Position numbers and translations under genes: made by a program
NCBI RefSeq assembly: GCF_007990265.1
Contig: NZ_BJWH01000019.1
Coordinates: 1 to 64,000, forward strand
Direction: 5' to 3'
Origin: Cellulomonas terrae
Lineage (GTDB): Bacteria > Actinomycetota > Actinomycetes > Actinomycetales > Cellulomonadaceae
Length of the DNA: 64,000 nucleotides
Shown here: positions 8,522 to 16,713 of the stretch, piece by piece
Numbering within the stretch: the first letter of the stretch is position 1
Layout: each line of letters begins with the position of its first letter
The notes under the pieces: generated by a model
The model's database searches: none
Told to the model about the DNA's origin: nothing
The model's input: the letters and a program-made list of their open reading frames with translations, nothing else

Positions 8522-11067
8522 TGGTCCGGGTCGCGCTGCGCGGGGTGCGGGCGCACCTCGTGCGGTTCTGCCTGTCGGTGCTCGCGGTCGCGCTCGGGGT
8601 GGCGTTCGTCGCCGGCACGTTCGCGCTGCGGACCATGCTCAGCTCCACCTTCACCGACATCGTCGCGACGACGACCCTCGGCGACGCGTACGTCCGCGGC
8701 TCCGAGCAGGCCGGCGGCACGGGCGGTCCGGACCGGATCAGCCCGGAGGTGCGCAACCCCGTGCCGCTGACCCTGGTCGACGAGCTCGAGGCGGTCGACG
8801 GGGTGGCCTCGGTCCTGCCCGACGTGCAGGGACCGCTCGTCCTGGTCGGGGCGGACGGCACCGCGGTGCAGAGCACCCAGGCGCCGAGCTTCGCGTTCTC
8901 CTTCGACCCGCGCGACCGTGCGGTGGACATCGTCGACGGCCGGGCGCCCGCGGACGGTGAGGAGATCGCGGTGGAGTCGGCGACCCTGGCCGCGTCGGGG
9001 CTCGCGATCGGTGACGCGACCAGCGTGGTGGTCGGCGGGCAGGTCCGCCCCGTCACGGTCGTCGGGGAGGTCGGGCTCGGTGCCGCGCTGGCCGGCGCCA
9101 CGGTCGTCTTCCTCGACGCGGCGACCGCCGAGGCGGCGTTCGCGCCGGACGGGACGGTGGCGACGATCTCCGTCCTCGCGGACGACGGGCTGACCGAGCA
9201 GCAGCTGGTGGACCGGCTGACGCCCGTCCTCGCCGCGACGGACGTCCCCGCGGAGGCGGTCACGGGGGACGAGGTGCGCGAGCAGTCGACGGAGAACATC
9301 CTCACCGTCCTCGGGTTCATCACGACGTTCCTGCTGGTGTTCGCGGGGATCTCCCTGTTCGTCGGCGGCTTCATCATCGCCAACACGTTCTCCATGTGGG
9401 TCCGTCAGCGGACCCGGGAGCTCGCCCTCCTCCGCGCCGTCGGCGCGTCGCCGCTGCAGGTGTTCACGTCGATCGTGCTCCAGGCCGCGATCGTGGGCGT
9501 GGTCGGCGCGGTCCTCGGCGTGGCCGGTGGGCTGGGGCTCGTCGTGGTGCTGCGCGAGGTGCTCGGCCGGTTCGGCATGGAGCTCACCGGGCGTGTGCCG
9601 CTGGACGGGTTCACCCTCGCGGTCTCGGTGCTCGTCGGGACGCTCGTGAGCGTGCTGGCCGCCGCGCTGCCGGCCCGCCGGGCCGCGCTCGTGCCGCCGG
9701 TGGAGGCGCTGCGCGACGAGGTGACGCTGCCGGAGCGGTCCCTGACCAGGCGTGCCGTCGTGGGGATCGCGCTCGTGGTGCTGGGCCTCGCCGCCGTGCT
9801 CGTCGCGCTCCTCGACCCGACCGCGGACCAGGCGGGGGCGGTGCTCGGCACCGGCGCCGGCGCGATCGTGCTCGGCGTGCTCGCCGCCTCGCCCGTGCTG
9901 GCGCGCGGGTTCCTGCGGGTGGTCTCCGCGCCGTTCGCCGCCTGGCGGCCGGTGGGGCCGCTCGCGCGCGGCAACGTCACCCGCAACCCGCGGCGCACGG
10001 CCAACACGGCAGGCGCCCTCATGGTCGGGATGGCCCTCGTCGGTGCCGCCGCCGTGATCGCGGCCACCACGCAGGCGTCGACCAGCGCCATCGTCACGCA
10101 GGAGGCCACCACCGACTACATCCTGCGCGGGGCCGCGCAGGGCACCGTGCCGGAGCAGGCGGTCACCGACGTCCGGGCGCTGCCCGACGTGCAGGCGGCC
10201 GACACGTTCGCGACCGCCAGCGTGCTGGTGGGCGACGTCCTGTTCGCCGCCACCGGCATCGACCCCGCAGCCGTCGGCCGCAGCATCCGCACCGAGGTCG
10301 TCGAGGGCGACTTCCCCGCCGCGCTCGAGGCGGGCGAGGTGGCGGTGCAGCGGACCACGATGGACGACGAGGACTGGACGCTCGGGCAGGAGCTCACGGT
10401 CGTGGGCTCGTCGGGCTCGCAGACCCTCACGATCGGTGCGGTCATCGACTCGCCCGCGTTCGGGGTGCCGTTCGTCGTGTCGCAGGACGTGCTGGACCCG
10501 TTGTTCCCGCCCGACGAGCAGCGGGTGACCACGGTCTTCGTCACGGCCGCGGACGGCGCCGACGTCGCGGCGCTGCGCGACGAGCTCACCGAGGCGGTCC
10601 GCCCGTACGTCGTCGTCTCCGTCATGGACAGCGAGGAGTTCGTGTCCGACCTGGCCGCGCAGGTGGACCGGGTGCTCGTCATCCTCTACGCGCTGCTGGG
10701 GCTGTCGGTCGTCATCGCGGTGCTCGGCATCGTCAACACGCTCGCCCTGTCGGTGATCGAGCGGACCCGCGAGATCGGGCTGCTCCGCGCGGTCGGTCTG
10801 GGCCGGCTCCAGCTGGGCGGCACGATCACCCTGGAGTCGGTGCTCACCGCGGTGTTCGGCACCACCGTCGGGCTCGTCATGGGCGTCGCGCTGGCCGCGA
10901 CGCTGCCGACGGTCTTCTCCGACGTCGGGCTGCGGACGCTCGCGGTGCCGTGGGCGAGCCTGGCGCTCATGCTCGCGCTCGCGGTGGTCGTCGGGGTCGT
11001 CGCCGCGCTGTGGCCCGCGGTCCGGGCCGCGCGGCTGCCGGTCCTCGACGCGGTGAGCACCGAGTAG
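8521..11067 (+). CDS. FtsX/MacB-type ABC transporter permease, double FtsX domain
   Basis: About 848 residues from the ATG overlapping the ATPase stop. An N-terminal transmembrane helix is followed by a roughly 250-residue extracytoplasmic MacB-like domain, then a three-helix FtsX domain (ITTFLLVFAGISLFVGGFIIANTFS onwards). A second extracytoplasmic region and a second FtsX domain (ILYALLGLSVVIAVLGIVNTLALSV) complete the usual actinobacterial two-repeat layout. RTRELALLRAVGAS and RTREIGLLRAVGLG mark both cytoplasmic coupling segments. Such proteins act with a LolD-like ATPase in substrate extrusion or in signalling to cell-wall enzymes, not in import. Confidence 0.93.
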   Translation: MVRVALRGVRAHLVRFCLSVLAVALGVAFVAGTFALRTMLSSTFTDIVATTTLGDAYVRGSEQAGGTGGPDRISPEVRNPVPLTLVDELEAVDGVASVLPDVQGPLVLVGADGTAVQSTQAPSFAFSFDPRDRAVDIVDGRAPADGEEIAVESATLAASGLAIGDATSVVVGGQVRPVTVVGEVGLGAALAGATVVFLDAATAEAAFAPDGTVATISVLADDGLTEQQLVDRLTPVLAATDVPAEAVTGDEVREQSTENILTVLGFITTFLLVFAGISLFVGGFIIANTFSMWVRQRTRELALLRAVGASPLQVFTSIVLQAAIVGVVGAVLGVAGGLGLVVVLREVLGRFGMELTGRVPLDGFTLAVSVLVGTLVSVLAAALPARRAALVPPVEALRDEVTLPERSLTRRAVVGIALVVLGLAAVLVALLDPTADQAGAVLGTGAGAIVLGVLAASPVLARGFLRVVSAPFAAWRPVGPLARGNVTRNPRRTANTAGALMVGMALVGAAAVIAATTQASTSAIVTQEATTDYILRGAAQGTVPEQAVTDVRALPDVQAADTFATASVLVGDVLFAATGIDPAAVGRSIRTEVVEGDFPAALEAGEVAVQRTTMDDEDWTLGQELTVVGSSGSQTLTIGAVIDSPAFGVPFVVSQDVLDPLFPPDEQRVTTVFVTAADGADVAALRDELTEAVRPYVVVSVMDSEEFVSDLAAQVDRVLVILYALLGLSVVIAVLGIVNTLALSVIERTREIGLLRAVGLGRLQLGGTITLESVLTAVFGTTVGLVMGVALAATLPTVFSDVGLRTLAVPWASLALMLALAVVVGVVAALWPAVRAARLPVLDAVSTE

Positions 11068-11099
11068 CGGATGTCCGGGCCAGCGGTGACCTGGGCCGA

Positions 11100-11111
11100 T
11101 AGCCTCGGGGG
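11100..11111 (+). promoter_or_regulatory. Leaderless -10 element of the CYTH gene
   Basis: TAGCCT (11100-11105) is followed by a 6-base spacer and GTG 11112. Confidence 0.5.
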
Positions 11112-11753
11112 GTGAGCGACACCGGGTACGGCGACTTCGAGTTCGAGCGTCGCTTCTGGGCGCGCGACGTGCCGGCGGACCTGCTCGACGCCTCGCCGGC
11201 CCTCATCGTGCAGAGCTACGTCCTGGCGGACGCGGGATTCGCCATCCGCGTCCGGGTGCAGGCGACCGTCGCGGGGCTCGTCCTGGACCGCGGCCTGGAC
11301 GAGCTGGCGATCCTCGACCGGTACGCCGACCAGATGGACTTCTGCGCCATCACGGTGAAGGGGCCCATGAACGAGGGCACCCGCTACGAGGCCGAACGCG
11401 AGCTTGACGTCTCGGTCGGGATCGAGCTGGTCCGTCGCGGCGGCGCCCGCGTGGCCAAGACCCGCCACTCGGTGTGGCTCGGCGACGACGGCTGGGTGGT
11501 CGACACGTTCGCGGGCGGCAACGCGCCGCTGATGATCGCCGAGGTGGAGCGCGGCGGACCCGTCACCGACCTGACCATCCCCGCCTTCTGCGTCACGGAG
11601 GTCACCTCGGACCCGCGGTTCTCCAACGACTCGCTGGCGGGCTCCCCGTACGGGACCTGGTCGGCCGCGTACGAGGCGGAGCTGGCCGCCCGCGGCCCGC
11701 GGTTCCTGGAGAGCCTCGGGCACAACCACCGCGCCGGCGAGACCTCCGACTAG
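11112..11753 (+). CDS. CYTH-like domain protein (triphosphate tunnel metalloenzyme family)
   Basis: 213 residues. The N-terminal FEFERRFWARDVP matches the ExExK/R opening of CYTH/TTM proteins. Alternating charged strands (RVRVQATV, YEAERELDVS, KTRHSVWL, WVVDTFAGGNAPLMIAEVE, VTEVTSDPRFSNDSLAG) build the expected eight-strand tunnel that binds triphosphate or polyphosphate with metal. The NDSLAGSPY end is typical of bacterial CYTH proteins. The next, convergent gene is a CHAD protein and the stops overlap by 2-3 bases. CYTH and CHAD are often fused or adjacent and linked to polyphosphate. Whether this protein is a triphosphatase is inferred from the family. Confidence 0.8.
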   Translation: MSDTGYGDFEFERRFWARDVPADLLDASPALIVQSYVLADAGFAIRVRVQATVAGLVLDRGLDELAILDRYADQMDFCAITVKGPMNEGTRYEAERELDVSVGIELVRRGGARVAKTRHSVWLGDDGWVVDTFAGGNAPLMIAEVERGGPVTDLTIPAFCVTEVTSDPRFSNDSLAGSPYGTWSAAYEAELAARGPRFLESLGHNHRAGETSD

Positions 11754-12625
11754 CGCATCCAGCGGCGGTGCCCGCGTCCGGCGACGCGGCGCAACGGCGT
11801 CTCGGCGGCCTCCTGTGCCGCCTCCCCGGCGCGCTGCTCCAGCGCGTGCAGACGCCCGTAGGTGAAGGTGCTCTCCCCGTCGAGGTCGGCCTGGTGGGCG
11901 AGCCGACGCAGCGTCTCCTGCCTGGTCACCGCGTCGTGCTGCGCGCCGAGGATCTCCTGGACGCGGTGCGCCCGCTTCGCGCTGCGCCGCGCCGGCGCTC
12001 CGACGACCGCGGCGGCCACCTCGCTCGCGTACCGGGCGCGGCGCGCCGCCTTGCGGACCTCGTGCAGGGCCTCGTCGCGGTCCTCGCCCGGAGCGGCAGA
12101 CGCGGCGACCTCCAGCGTGCGGTCGAGGCGGTCCCACGCGCGGCGGGCGTGGCGGGGGAGGACCGTGGCCGCGTCGTCCGGAGCCCGGGGACCGGTAGGC
12201 AGGTCCGGGACCAGGGTCGCGACGAGCTCACCGAACCGCGCGGACGCCAACCAGGCGTCCACCCGGTCCTGCGCGAGCAGCCGGGCGGCGGAGCGGTCCT
12301 CCTCGATCCGTCGCTCGACGGGACCGACGACGAGCGAGGGGTCCTCCCGCTCGAGCCTGCGCCGCAGCGCGTGGCCCTCGACGTGGGCGTCCCGGGCCGC
12401 GCCGAGCACGTGACCCAGCTCCGCGAGCTCGCCGCGCAGCGGGTCGGTGACGTCGCGGTCCAGCACCGGTCGGTACACGGAGAGCGCCGCGCGCAGGCGT
12501 CGGGTGGCCACGCGGGCGTCGTGCACGGCGTCGTCGTCCCCGGCCCGGACCTCGGGGACGGACGCGAGGAGCCGTTCGACCTGGGCCGTGACGTACGCCT
12601 GCACGACCTCGCCCGCGGATCCCAT
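11750..12625 (-). CDS. CHAD domain protein (polyphosphate-associated)
   Basis: 291 residues from ATG 12625; upstream in-frame codons exist, but homology begins at MGSAGEVVQAYV. The protein is helical and full of conserved histidines and basic residues: AVHDARVATRRLRAALSVYRPVL near the N-terminus, LGAARDAHVEGHALRRRL, then in the second half HEVRKAARRARYASEV, which repeats the HxxRxxxRRxR pattern. Known CHAD domains bind polyphosphate and decorate polyphosphate granules. It is convergent with the CYTH gene, its usual partner. No catalytic activity is predicted. Confidence 0.88.
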   Translation of the reverse strand: MGSAGEVVQAYVTAQVERLLASVPEVRAGDDDAVHDARVATRRLRAALSVYRPVLDRDVTDPLRGELAELGHVLGAARDAHVEGHALRRRLEREDPSLVVGPVERRIEEDRSAARLLAQDRVDAWLASARFGELVATLVPDLPTGPRAPDDAATVLPRHARRAWDRLDRTLEVAASAAPGEDRDEALHEVRKAARRARYASEVAAAVVGAPARRSAKRAHRVQEILGAQHDAVTRQETLRRLAHQADLDGESTFTYGRLHALEQRAGEAAQEAAETPLRRVAGRGHRRWMR

Positions 12626-12666
12626 GTGCCGAGCCTGGCACGCGGCCTGGCCCCTCGCGCGGCACG

Positions 12667-12960
12667 TCAGACCGTCCACCACGTGCGCAGCACCCCGATG
12701 CGCCAGGTCACGAGGACCACGAGCAGGCACACCCCAGCACGGCACGGCGAGACGGCGTCCCGACGGCCGAGTGCGACGGGCCGGTGCACCGTCCGCGGAC
12801 CGGAGCCCACGCCGCGGGTCTCCGTCGCGATCGCCGGCCGCTCACCCTGCCGCAGCGCGACGACGAGCAGCGCGAACGCGGCCCGGGACAGCGACGCGGG
12901 GTCGCGCGGCAGGGTGCCCCGGCGGTGACGGGGGTCGGCGGCGACGGAGACGTGGTCCGC
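12667..12960 (-). pseudogene. Possible remnant of an EcfT/CbiQ-type ECF transporter transmembrane subunit
   Basis: The stretch 12626-13011 has no intact gene. On the minus strand, one frame ending at TGA 12667-12669 encodes a plausible C-terminus of an energy-coupling factor T protein. It has a hydrophobic AFALLVVALRQGER stretch, then a TRGVGSGPRT element resembling the A-R-G coupling motif, RRDAV, and a final hydrophobic helix with Trp near the end. No ATG, GTG or TTG start with a ribosome binding site was found upstream in this frame, and the N-terminal three quarters of an EcfT are absent. I read it as a degraded fragment. The similarity is from memory of the family and could be chance. 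Confidence 0.35.
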
Positions 12961-12999
12961 CTGGTGGTCCCCTCGTATGCTGGCGGTCGACCGCGACCT

Positions 13000-13005
13000 G
13001 GAGGT
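13000..13005 (+). promoter_or_regulatory. Ribosome binding site deciding the lipoprotein start
   Basis: GGAGGT lies 6 bases before GTG 13012 and 12 bases before the in-frame ATG 13018, which favours the GTG. Confidence 0.5.
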
Positions 13006-13011
13006 AGAAGA

Positions 13012-14784
13012 GTGCCGATGGGTCGACGCGCCGCCGCGGTCCTGTCCGTGGTGGCCCTGCTGGCGCTCGCGGGCTGCACGGACGACGGGGACGCTGTCGG
13101 GCCCACCCCGACCACGAGTTCGCCCACGCCCAGCGCCACGCCGACCCCGACGCCGGTCTCCGCCCAGGTCGGCGCCCCGGCCGACGCCACGACGGTCCTG
13201 CCCGCCGCCACCGCGCCGGACGCGGCGATCGAGGCGTCGCGCGCCGTGTTCGTCCGGGCCCCCGTGGTGGTCGTCGCCCCCGTCGACGACGTCGCCGCCC
13301 AGCTCACCGCCGCCTCCGCGGGCGTGGCCCTCGGCGCCCCCGTCCTGCTGACCGGCCCGGGGATCGACCCTGCGCCGCTGGTCGCCGAGCTCGAGCGGCT
13401 CGACGCCGACGCGGTGCTCGCGGTCGGACCGGTCACGTTCGAGCCTCCGAGCGGTGTGACCGTCGTCCCGGTCGCGGCCGGCGCGGGCCCCGACGCCCTG
13501 CGGTCGGCCACCGGGGCACGGTTCGGGGCGCCGGCCGAGGTGCCCGCGGGAGGGGAGCCCGGCGCGGTCCGTGCACTCACCGGACCACGACCGGCAGTGC
13601 TCGTCGTCCCCGGTGCGCTCCCGAGCCCGACAGCGAGCGCCGGTCCGACGGCATCCCCGACCCGGTCCGCCACCGCCCGGCCGCCGTCGACCCCGTCACC
13701 CTCGCCCGGCGCGGTGCTCCCGCGGACCCGGCCGGCGGCCGCGGTCGCCGGCACCGTCGCGCTCACGGGCGTCGGCGTCGACCCCCTCGCCGCGCTCGCG
13801 ACGCTCCGAGCGGCCGGGGTGCCCGTGCTGGACACGCCCGGCGGCGACCCCCGGGCCACGACGCCCGGGGTGCAGGCGATCGCCGCGGCAGCCCCGGACC
13901 ACACGATCGCCCTCGGGGCGGCGTTCGGACCGCCGGACCGGCTGGCGCGCCGGATGGCCGCCGCCTCGACGGGCGTGCTCCTCGGCGGCGGTGGGCAGCT
14001 CGTGTTCCCGCAGGTCCCCGGCGTGCCGGGCAAGAAGTACGTCGCGCTCTACGGCACGCCCGGGTCGAGGGCGCTCGGCGTGCTGGGGGAGCAGGACGTG
14101 CCCGCGACGCTGGCCCGGGCCGACGCGACGGCGGCGCCGTACCGGACCCTCACCGCGGACGTCGTCGTGCCGGCGGTGGAGATCATCGCCACGATCGCGT
14201 CGGCGGGACCGGGCGACGACGGGAACTACTCCCAGGAGCGGCCGGTGGAGGAGCTGCGCCCGTTGGTGGAGGCCGCCGGCGCCGCGGGCTTCGCGGTGGT
14301 CCTGGACCTGCAGCCCGGTCGCACGGACTTCCTCACGCAGGCGCAGCGGTACGCCGACCTCCTGGCGCTCCCGTACGTCGGGCTCGCCCTCGACCCGGAG
14401 TGGCGCCTCGCCCCGGACCAGGTGCACCTGCGTCAGATCGGCTCCGTCGGCATCGACGAGGTCAACGGCGTGTCGGCCTGGCTGGCGGACTTCACGGCCC
14501 AGCGCGCCCTGCCGCAGAAGATGTTCGTGCTGCACCAGTTCGCGGGCCGGATGATCCAGGACCGCGCCCGGCTCGACACGTCCCACGACGAGCTGGCGGT
14601 GGTGATCCACGTCGACGGCCAGGGTTCGCAGCCGGCGAAGGCGGGGACGTGGAACGCGCTGCGCACGGACGCGCCGCCCGTGCACTGGGGGTGGAAGAAC
14701 TTCTACGACGAGGACGTCCCCATGCTGGAGCCCGCGCAGACCTATCAGGTGCAGCCGGTGCCGGACCTGGTCACGTACCAGTAG
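13012..14784 (+). CDS. Secreted lipoprotein with cell-wall-binding-repeat-like region, function unknown
   Basis: 590 residues. A short basic N-terminus, a hydrophobic stretch and the lipobox LALAGC predict lipid attachment and display on the outer face of the membrane. A Ser/Thr/Pro-rich spacer follows. Residues of about 60-330 alternate hydrophobic strands with Ala/Gly turns (VVVVAPVDDVAAQLTAAS, ALGAPVLLTGPG, DADAVLAVGPV), resembling the cell wall-binding repeat 2 fold, and a second Pro/Ser/Thr linker interrupts them. The C-terminal half (YRTLTADVVVPAVEIIATI to the end) looks like an alpha/beta domain, with AVVLDLQPGRTDFLTQAQRY and GLALDPEWRL, perhaps a barrel-type hydrolase. No catalytic assignment is safe. 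Confidence 0.75.
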   Translation: MPMGRRAAAVLSVVALLALAGCTDDGDAVGPTPTTSSPTPSATPTPTPVSAQVGAPADATTVLPAATAPDAAIEASRAVFVRAPVVVVAPVDDVAAQLTAASAGVALGAPVLLTGPGIDPAPLVAELERLDADAVLAVGPVTFEPPSGVTVVPVAAGAGPDALRSATGARFGAPAEVPAGGEPGAVRALTGPRPAVLVVPGALPSPTASAGPTASPTRSATARPPSTPSPSPGAVLPRTRPAAAVAGTVALTGVGVDPLAALATLRAAGVPVLDTPGGDPRATTPGVQAIAAAAPDHTIALGAAFGPPDRLARRMAAASTGVLLGGGGQLVFPQVPGVPGKKYVALYGTPGSRALGVLGEQDVPATLARADATAAPYRTLTADVVVPAVEIIATIASAGPGDDGNYSQERPVEELRPLVEAAGAAGFAVVLDLQPGRTDFLTQAQRYADLLALPYVGLALDPEWRLAPDQVHLRQIGSVGIDEVNGVSAWLADFTAQRALPQKMFVLHQFAGRMIQDRARLDTSHDELAVVIHVDGQGSQPAKAGTWNALRTDAPPVHWGWKNFYDEDVPMLEPAQTYQVQPVPDLVTYQ

Positions 14785-14974
14785 TCCCGCGCTCGACCAG
14801 GAACGTCCGGCCGGAGGCGTCGACGACGCGGTCGAACTGCTGCTGGAGCTCGGTGTTGCGGGCGATCTCGTCGTCGGTGAGCACCGTGCGCGGCCCGCGG
14901 ATGTTGCCCACCTGCGCGGGACCCAGGTAGGTCAGCCACCACTCGGTCAGGTCACGGCGCTTCTTCTTCGGCAC
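14771..14974 (-). CDS. Small basic hypothetical protein
   Basis: 67 residues from GTG 14974, chosen because AGGAG lies 5 bases upstream; a GTG at 14980 sits inside that ribosome binding site. The sequence begins with a lysine/arginine cluster (PKKKRRDLTEWW) and continues with LTYLGPAQVGNIRGPRTVLTDDEIARN, a mixed helical region, before ending TFLVERGTTGT. There are no membrane segments or known motifs that I recognise. Its 3' end overlaps the convergent lipoprotein gene by 14 bases. It is divergent from the MarR-type regulator across a short interval with an inverted repeat, so it may be that regulator's target. Confidence 0.6.
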   Translation of the reverse strand: MPKKKRRDLTEWWLTYLGPAQVGNIRGPRTVLTDDEIARNTELQQQFDRVVDASGRTFLVERGTTGT

Positions 14975-14987
14975 GAGCACTCCTAGG

Positions 14988-15005
14988 TAGTTCGTGCCCT
15001 AACTA
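14988..15005. promoter_or_regulatory. Inverted repeat, candidate operator of the MarR-type regulator
   Basis: TAGTT (14988-14992) and AACTA (15001-15005) form an inverted repeat with an 8-base spacer, in an AT-richer patch between the divergent small gene and the regulator. MarR/OhrR operators are AT-rich palindromes at such positions. The assignment is by position and symmetry only. Confidence 0.45.
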
Positions 15006-15030
15006 TATGCGCACGACCTACGATGGGGGG

Positions 15031-15468
15031 ATGGACGATCCGCTCGCCGTCGAGGCCCAGGTCTGCCTGAGCATGTCCGCCGCGGCCCGCGGTCTCGTCG
15101 CGTTCTACCGTCCCCTGCTCGAGCCGCTCGGCCTGACGCACCCGCAGTACCTGACGATGCTCGCGCTCTGGCAGTACGGCCGGCTCTCGCTGAAGGACCT
15201 CGCCGCGCTGCTGCACCTGGAGCCCGCCACCGCGTCACCGCTGGTCAAGCGGCTGGAGGCCATGGGACTGGTCCGTCGCGAGCGCGCGCCGCAGGACGAG
15301 CGCGCCCTCGACATCGTCGTGACCGACGCGGGGCGCGCCCTGCGGGCCTCGGCCGTCGGGATCCCCGCCGCGATGGTGGCGGGCCTCGGGCTCACGCCCG
15401 AGCAGATCGAGCAGATCCGCGCGGCGGCGGAGCTGCTCATCGCGGCGACGGCGCCTACCTCCGGATGA
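15031..15468 (+). CDS. MarR-family regulator, OhrR-like
   Basis: 145 residues from ATG 15031; an in-frame ATG at 15007 would add eight residues lacking homology. The layout is a winged helix-turn-helix: LTHPQYLTMLALWQYGRLSLKDLAALLHLEPATASPLVKRLEAMGLVRRER holds the recognition helix, and DERALDIVVTDAG is the wing. An N-terminal cysteine in EAQVCLSMSAAARG sits where OhrR proteins carry their peroxide-sensing cysteine, followed by the YRPLLEPLGLTHPQY block common to OhrR. It probably represses in the reduced state and releases DNA on oxidation by organic hydroperoxides. No ohr gene is adjacent, so the target is open. Confidence 0.82.
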   Translation: MDDPLAVEAQVCLSMSAAARGLVAFYRPLLEPLGLTHPQYLTMLALWQYGRLSLKDLAALLHLEPATASPLVKRLEAMGLVRRERAPQDERALDIVVTDAGRALRASAVGIPAAMVAGLGLTPEQIEQIRAAAELLIAATAPTSG

Positions 15469-15823
15469 TCTGCTGCACGGACCACCGGTTGCCGTCGGGG
15501 TCCGCGAAGAACGTGAACCGCCCCCACGGGAAGTCGACCACGGGCTCGGCGGCGACCCCGCGCCCGACCAGGTACGCGTAGGCGGCGTCCGCGTCGTCGA
15601 CGACCACCTGCAGGCCCTGCTGGGCCCCGGCGGGCATGGCCGTGAGGTTCACGTCGAGCACGATCGAGCACGCCGAGCCGGGCGGGGTGAGCTGCACGAA
15701 CCGCAGGTTCTCGTCGACCGGCACGTCGTGGTCGGCGACGAAGCCCACCTGGTCGACGTAGAAGGCCTTCGCGCGGTCGATGTCGGTCACCGGGACGGGG
15801 ACGAGCTCCAGCTTCATGTCCAT
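15455..15823 (-). CDS. VOC superfamily (glyoxalase/bleomycin-resistance-like) protein
   Basis: 122 residues from ATG 15823, preceded by AAGGAG at 7 bases; a longer frame upstream lacks support. One VOC module of two beta-alpha-beta-beta-beta units is visible: MKLELVPVPVTDIDRAKAFYVDQVGF, then LRFVQLTPPGSACSIVL, and QGLQVVVDDADAAYAYLVGRGV with the closing FTFFADPDGNRWSVQQI. The glutamate/histidine metal-ligand pattern is incomplete, so catalysis is uncertain. Its 3' end overlaps the MarR-type gene by 14 bases. Proteins of this type are annotated as glyoxalases, but the substrate is unknown. Confidence 0.82.
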   Translation of the reverse strand: MDMKLELVPVPVTDIDRAKAFYVDQVGFVADHDVPVDENLRFVQLTPPGSACSIVLDVNLTAMPAGAQQGLQVVVDDADAAYAYLVGRGVAAEPVVDFPWGRFTFFADPDGNRWSVQQIIRR

Positions 15824-15894
15824 CGAGACACTCCTTCGGTCAGGTCGTGGACCCAGCCTCCTCGCAGAAGAGGTCAGGTCCTGTCCCGCCAACC

Positions 15895-15906
15895 TAGGCT
15901 CGACCC
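15895..15906 (+). promoter_or_regulatory. Leaderless -10 element of the LLM oxidoreductase gene
   Basis: TAGGCT (15895-15900) is followed by 6 bases and ATG 15907; there is no Shine-Dalgarno sequence. Confidence 0.6.
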
Positions 15907-16683
15907 ATGACGCACCCCATCCGCATCGGAGTCCAGCTCCAGCCCCAGCACGCCGACTACGCCCAGATCCGGGACGCGGTCCGCCGCGCCGAGGACCTCG
16001 GTGTCGACATCATCTTCAACTGGGACCACTTCTTCCCGCTCAGCGGGGATCCCGACGGCAAGCACTTCGAGTGCTGGACGATGCTCGGCGCCTGGGCGGA
16101 GCAGACCAGCCGGGTGGAGATCGGCGCGCTCGTGACCTGCAACTCCTACCGCAACCCCGAGCTCCTGGCCGACATGGCCCGCACGGTCGACCACATCAGC
16201 GGCGGTCGCCTCCTCCTCGGCATCGGCGCGGGCTGGTTCGAGAAGGACTACGACCAGTTCGGCTACGAGTTCGGCACCGCCGGCTCGCGGATCGCGGACC
16301 TGGCCCAGTCGATGCCGCGCATCAAGGCCCGCTGGGCGGCGTCGAACCCGGCGCCGACGCGCCAGATCCCCGTGATGATCGGCGGCGGTGGCGAGCGCAA
16401 GACGCTGCGGGTCGTGGCCGAGCACGCCGACCAGTGGCACTCGTTCGGCGACGTCGACACCCTGGTGCGCAAGAGCGCGATCCTCGACGAGCACGGTGCC
16501 GACGTCGGCCGGGACACGGCCAACCTGGTCGAGCGGTCCGTCGGCGTCGGGGCGCCGCCCAGCGAGGTCGCCGACGCGCTCGTCGCCGCGGGCGTGACGC
16601 TGTTCACGGTCGGCACCGGCGGGCCGGACTACGACCTGTCGCTCGCGGCCGAGTGGGTGGCCTGGCGCGACGCGCAGGGCTGA
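15907..16683 (+). CDS. LLM-class F420-dependent oxidoreductase
   Basis: 258 residues with the luciferase-like TIM barrel. Features include an N-terminal IRIGVQLQPQHADYAQIRDAVRRAEDLG, IIFNWDHFFPL, the cofactor-pocket segment MLGAWAEQTSRVEIGALVTCNSYRNPELLADMARTVDHISGGRLLLGIGAGWFEKDY, and IPVMIGGGGERKTLRVVAEHADQWH. The GIGAGWFEKDY block is typical of actinobacterial F420-dependent (not FMN-dependent) members, which transfer hydride from F420H2. The substrate is unknown. It is expressed from its own leaderless promoter and followed 30 bases later by the metallophosphatase, which has a separate -10 box. Confidence 0.9.
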   Translation: MTHPIRIGVQLQPQHADYAQIRDAVRRAEDLGVDIIFNWDHFFPLSGDPDGKHFECWTMLGAWAEQTSRVEIGALVTCNSYRNPELLADMARTVDHISGGRLLLGIGAGWFEKDYDQFGYEFGTAGSRIADLAQSMPRIKARWAASNPAPTRQIPVMIGGGGERKTLRVVAEHADQWHSFGDVDTLVRKSAILDEHGADVGRDTANLVERSVGVGAPPSEVADALVAAGVTLFTVGTGGPDYDLSLAAEWVAWRDAQG

Positions 16684-16699
16684 CCTGCCCGTTCCCGCA

Positions 16700-16713
16700 T
16701 AGGCTCGGGTGCG
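16700..16713 (+). promoter_or_regulatory. Leaderless -10 element of the metallophosphatase gene
   Basis: TAGGCT (16700-16705) is followed by an 8-base spacer and ATG 16714. Confidence 0.5.
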
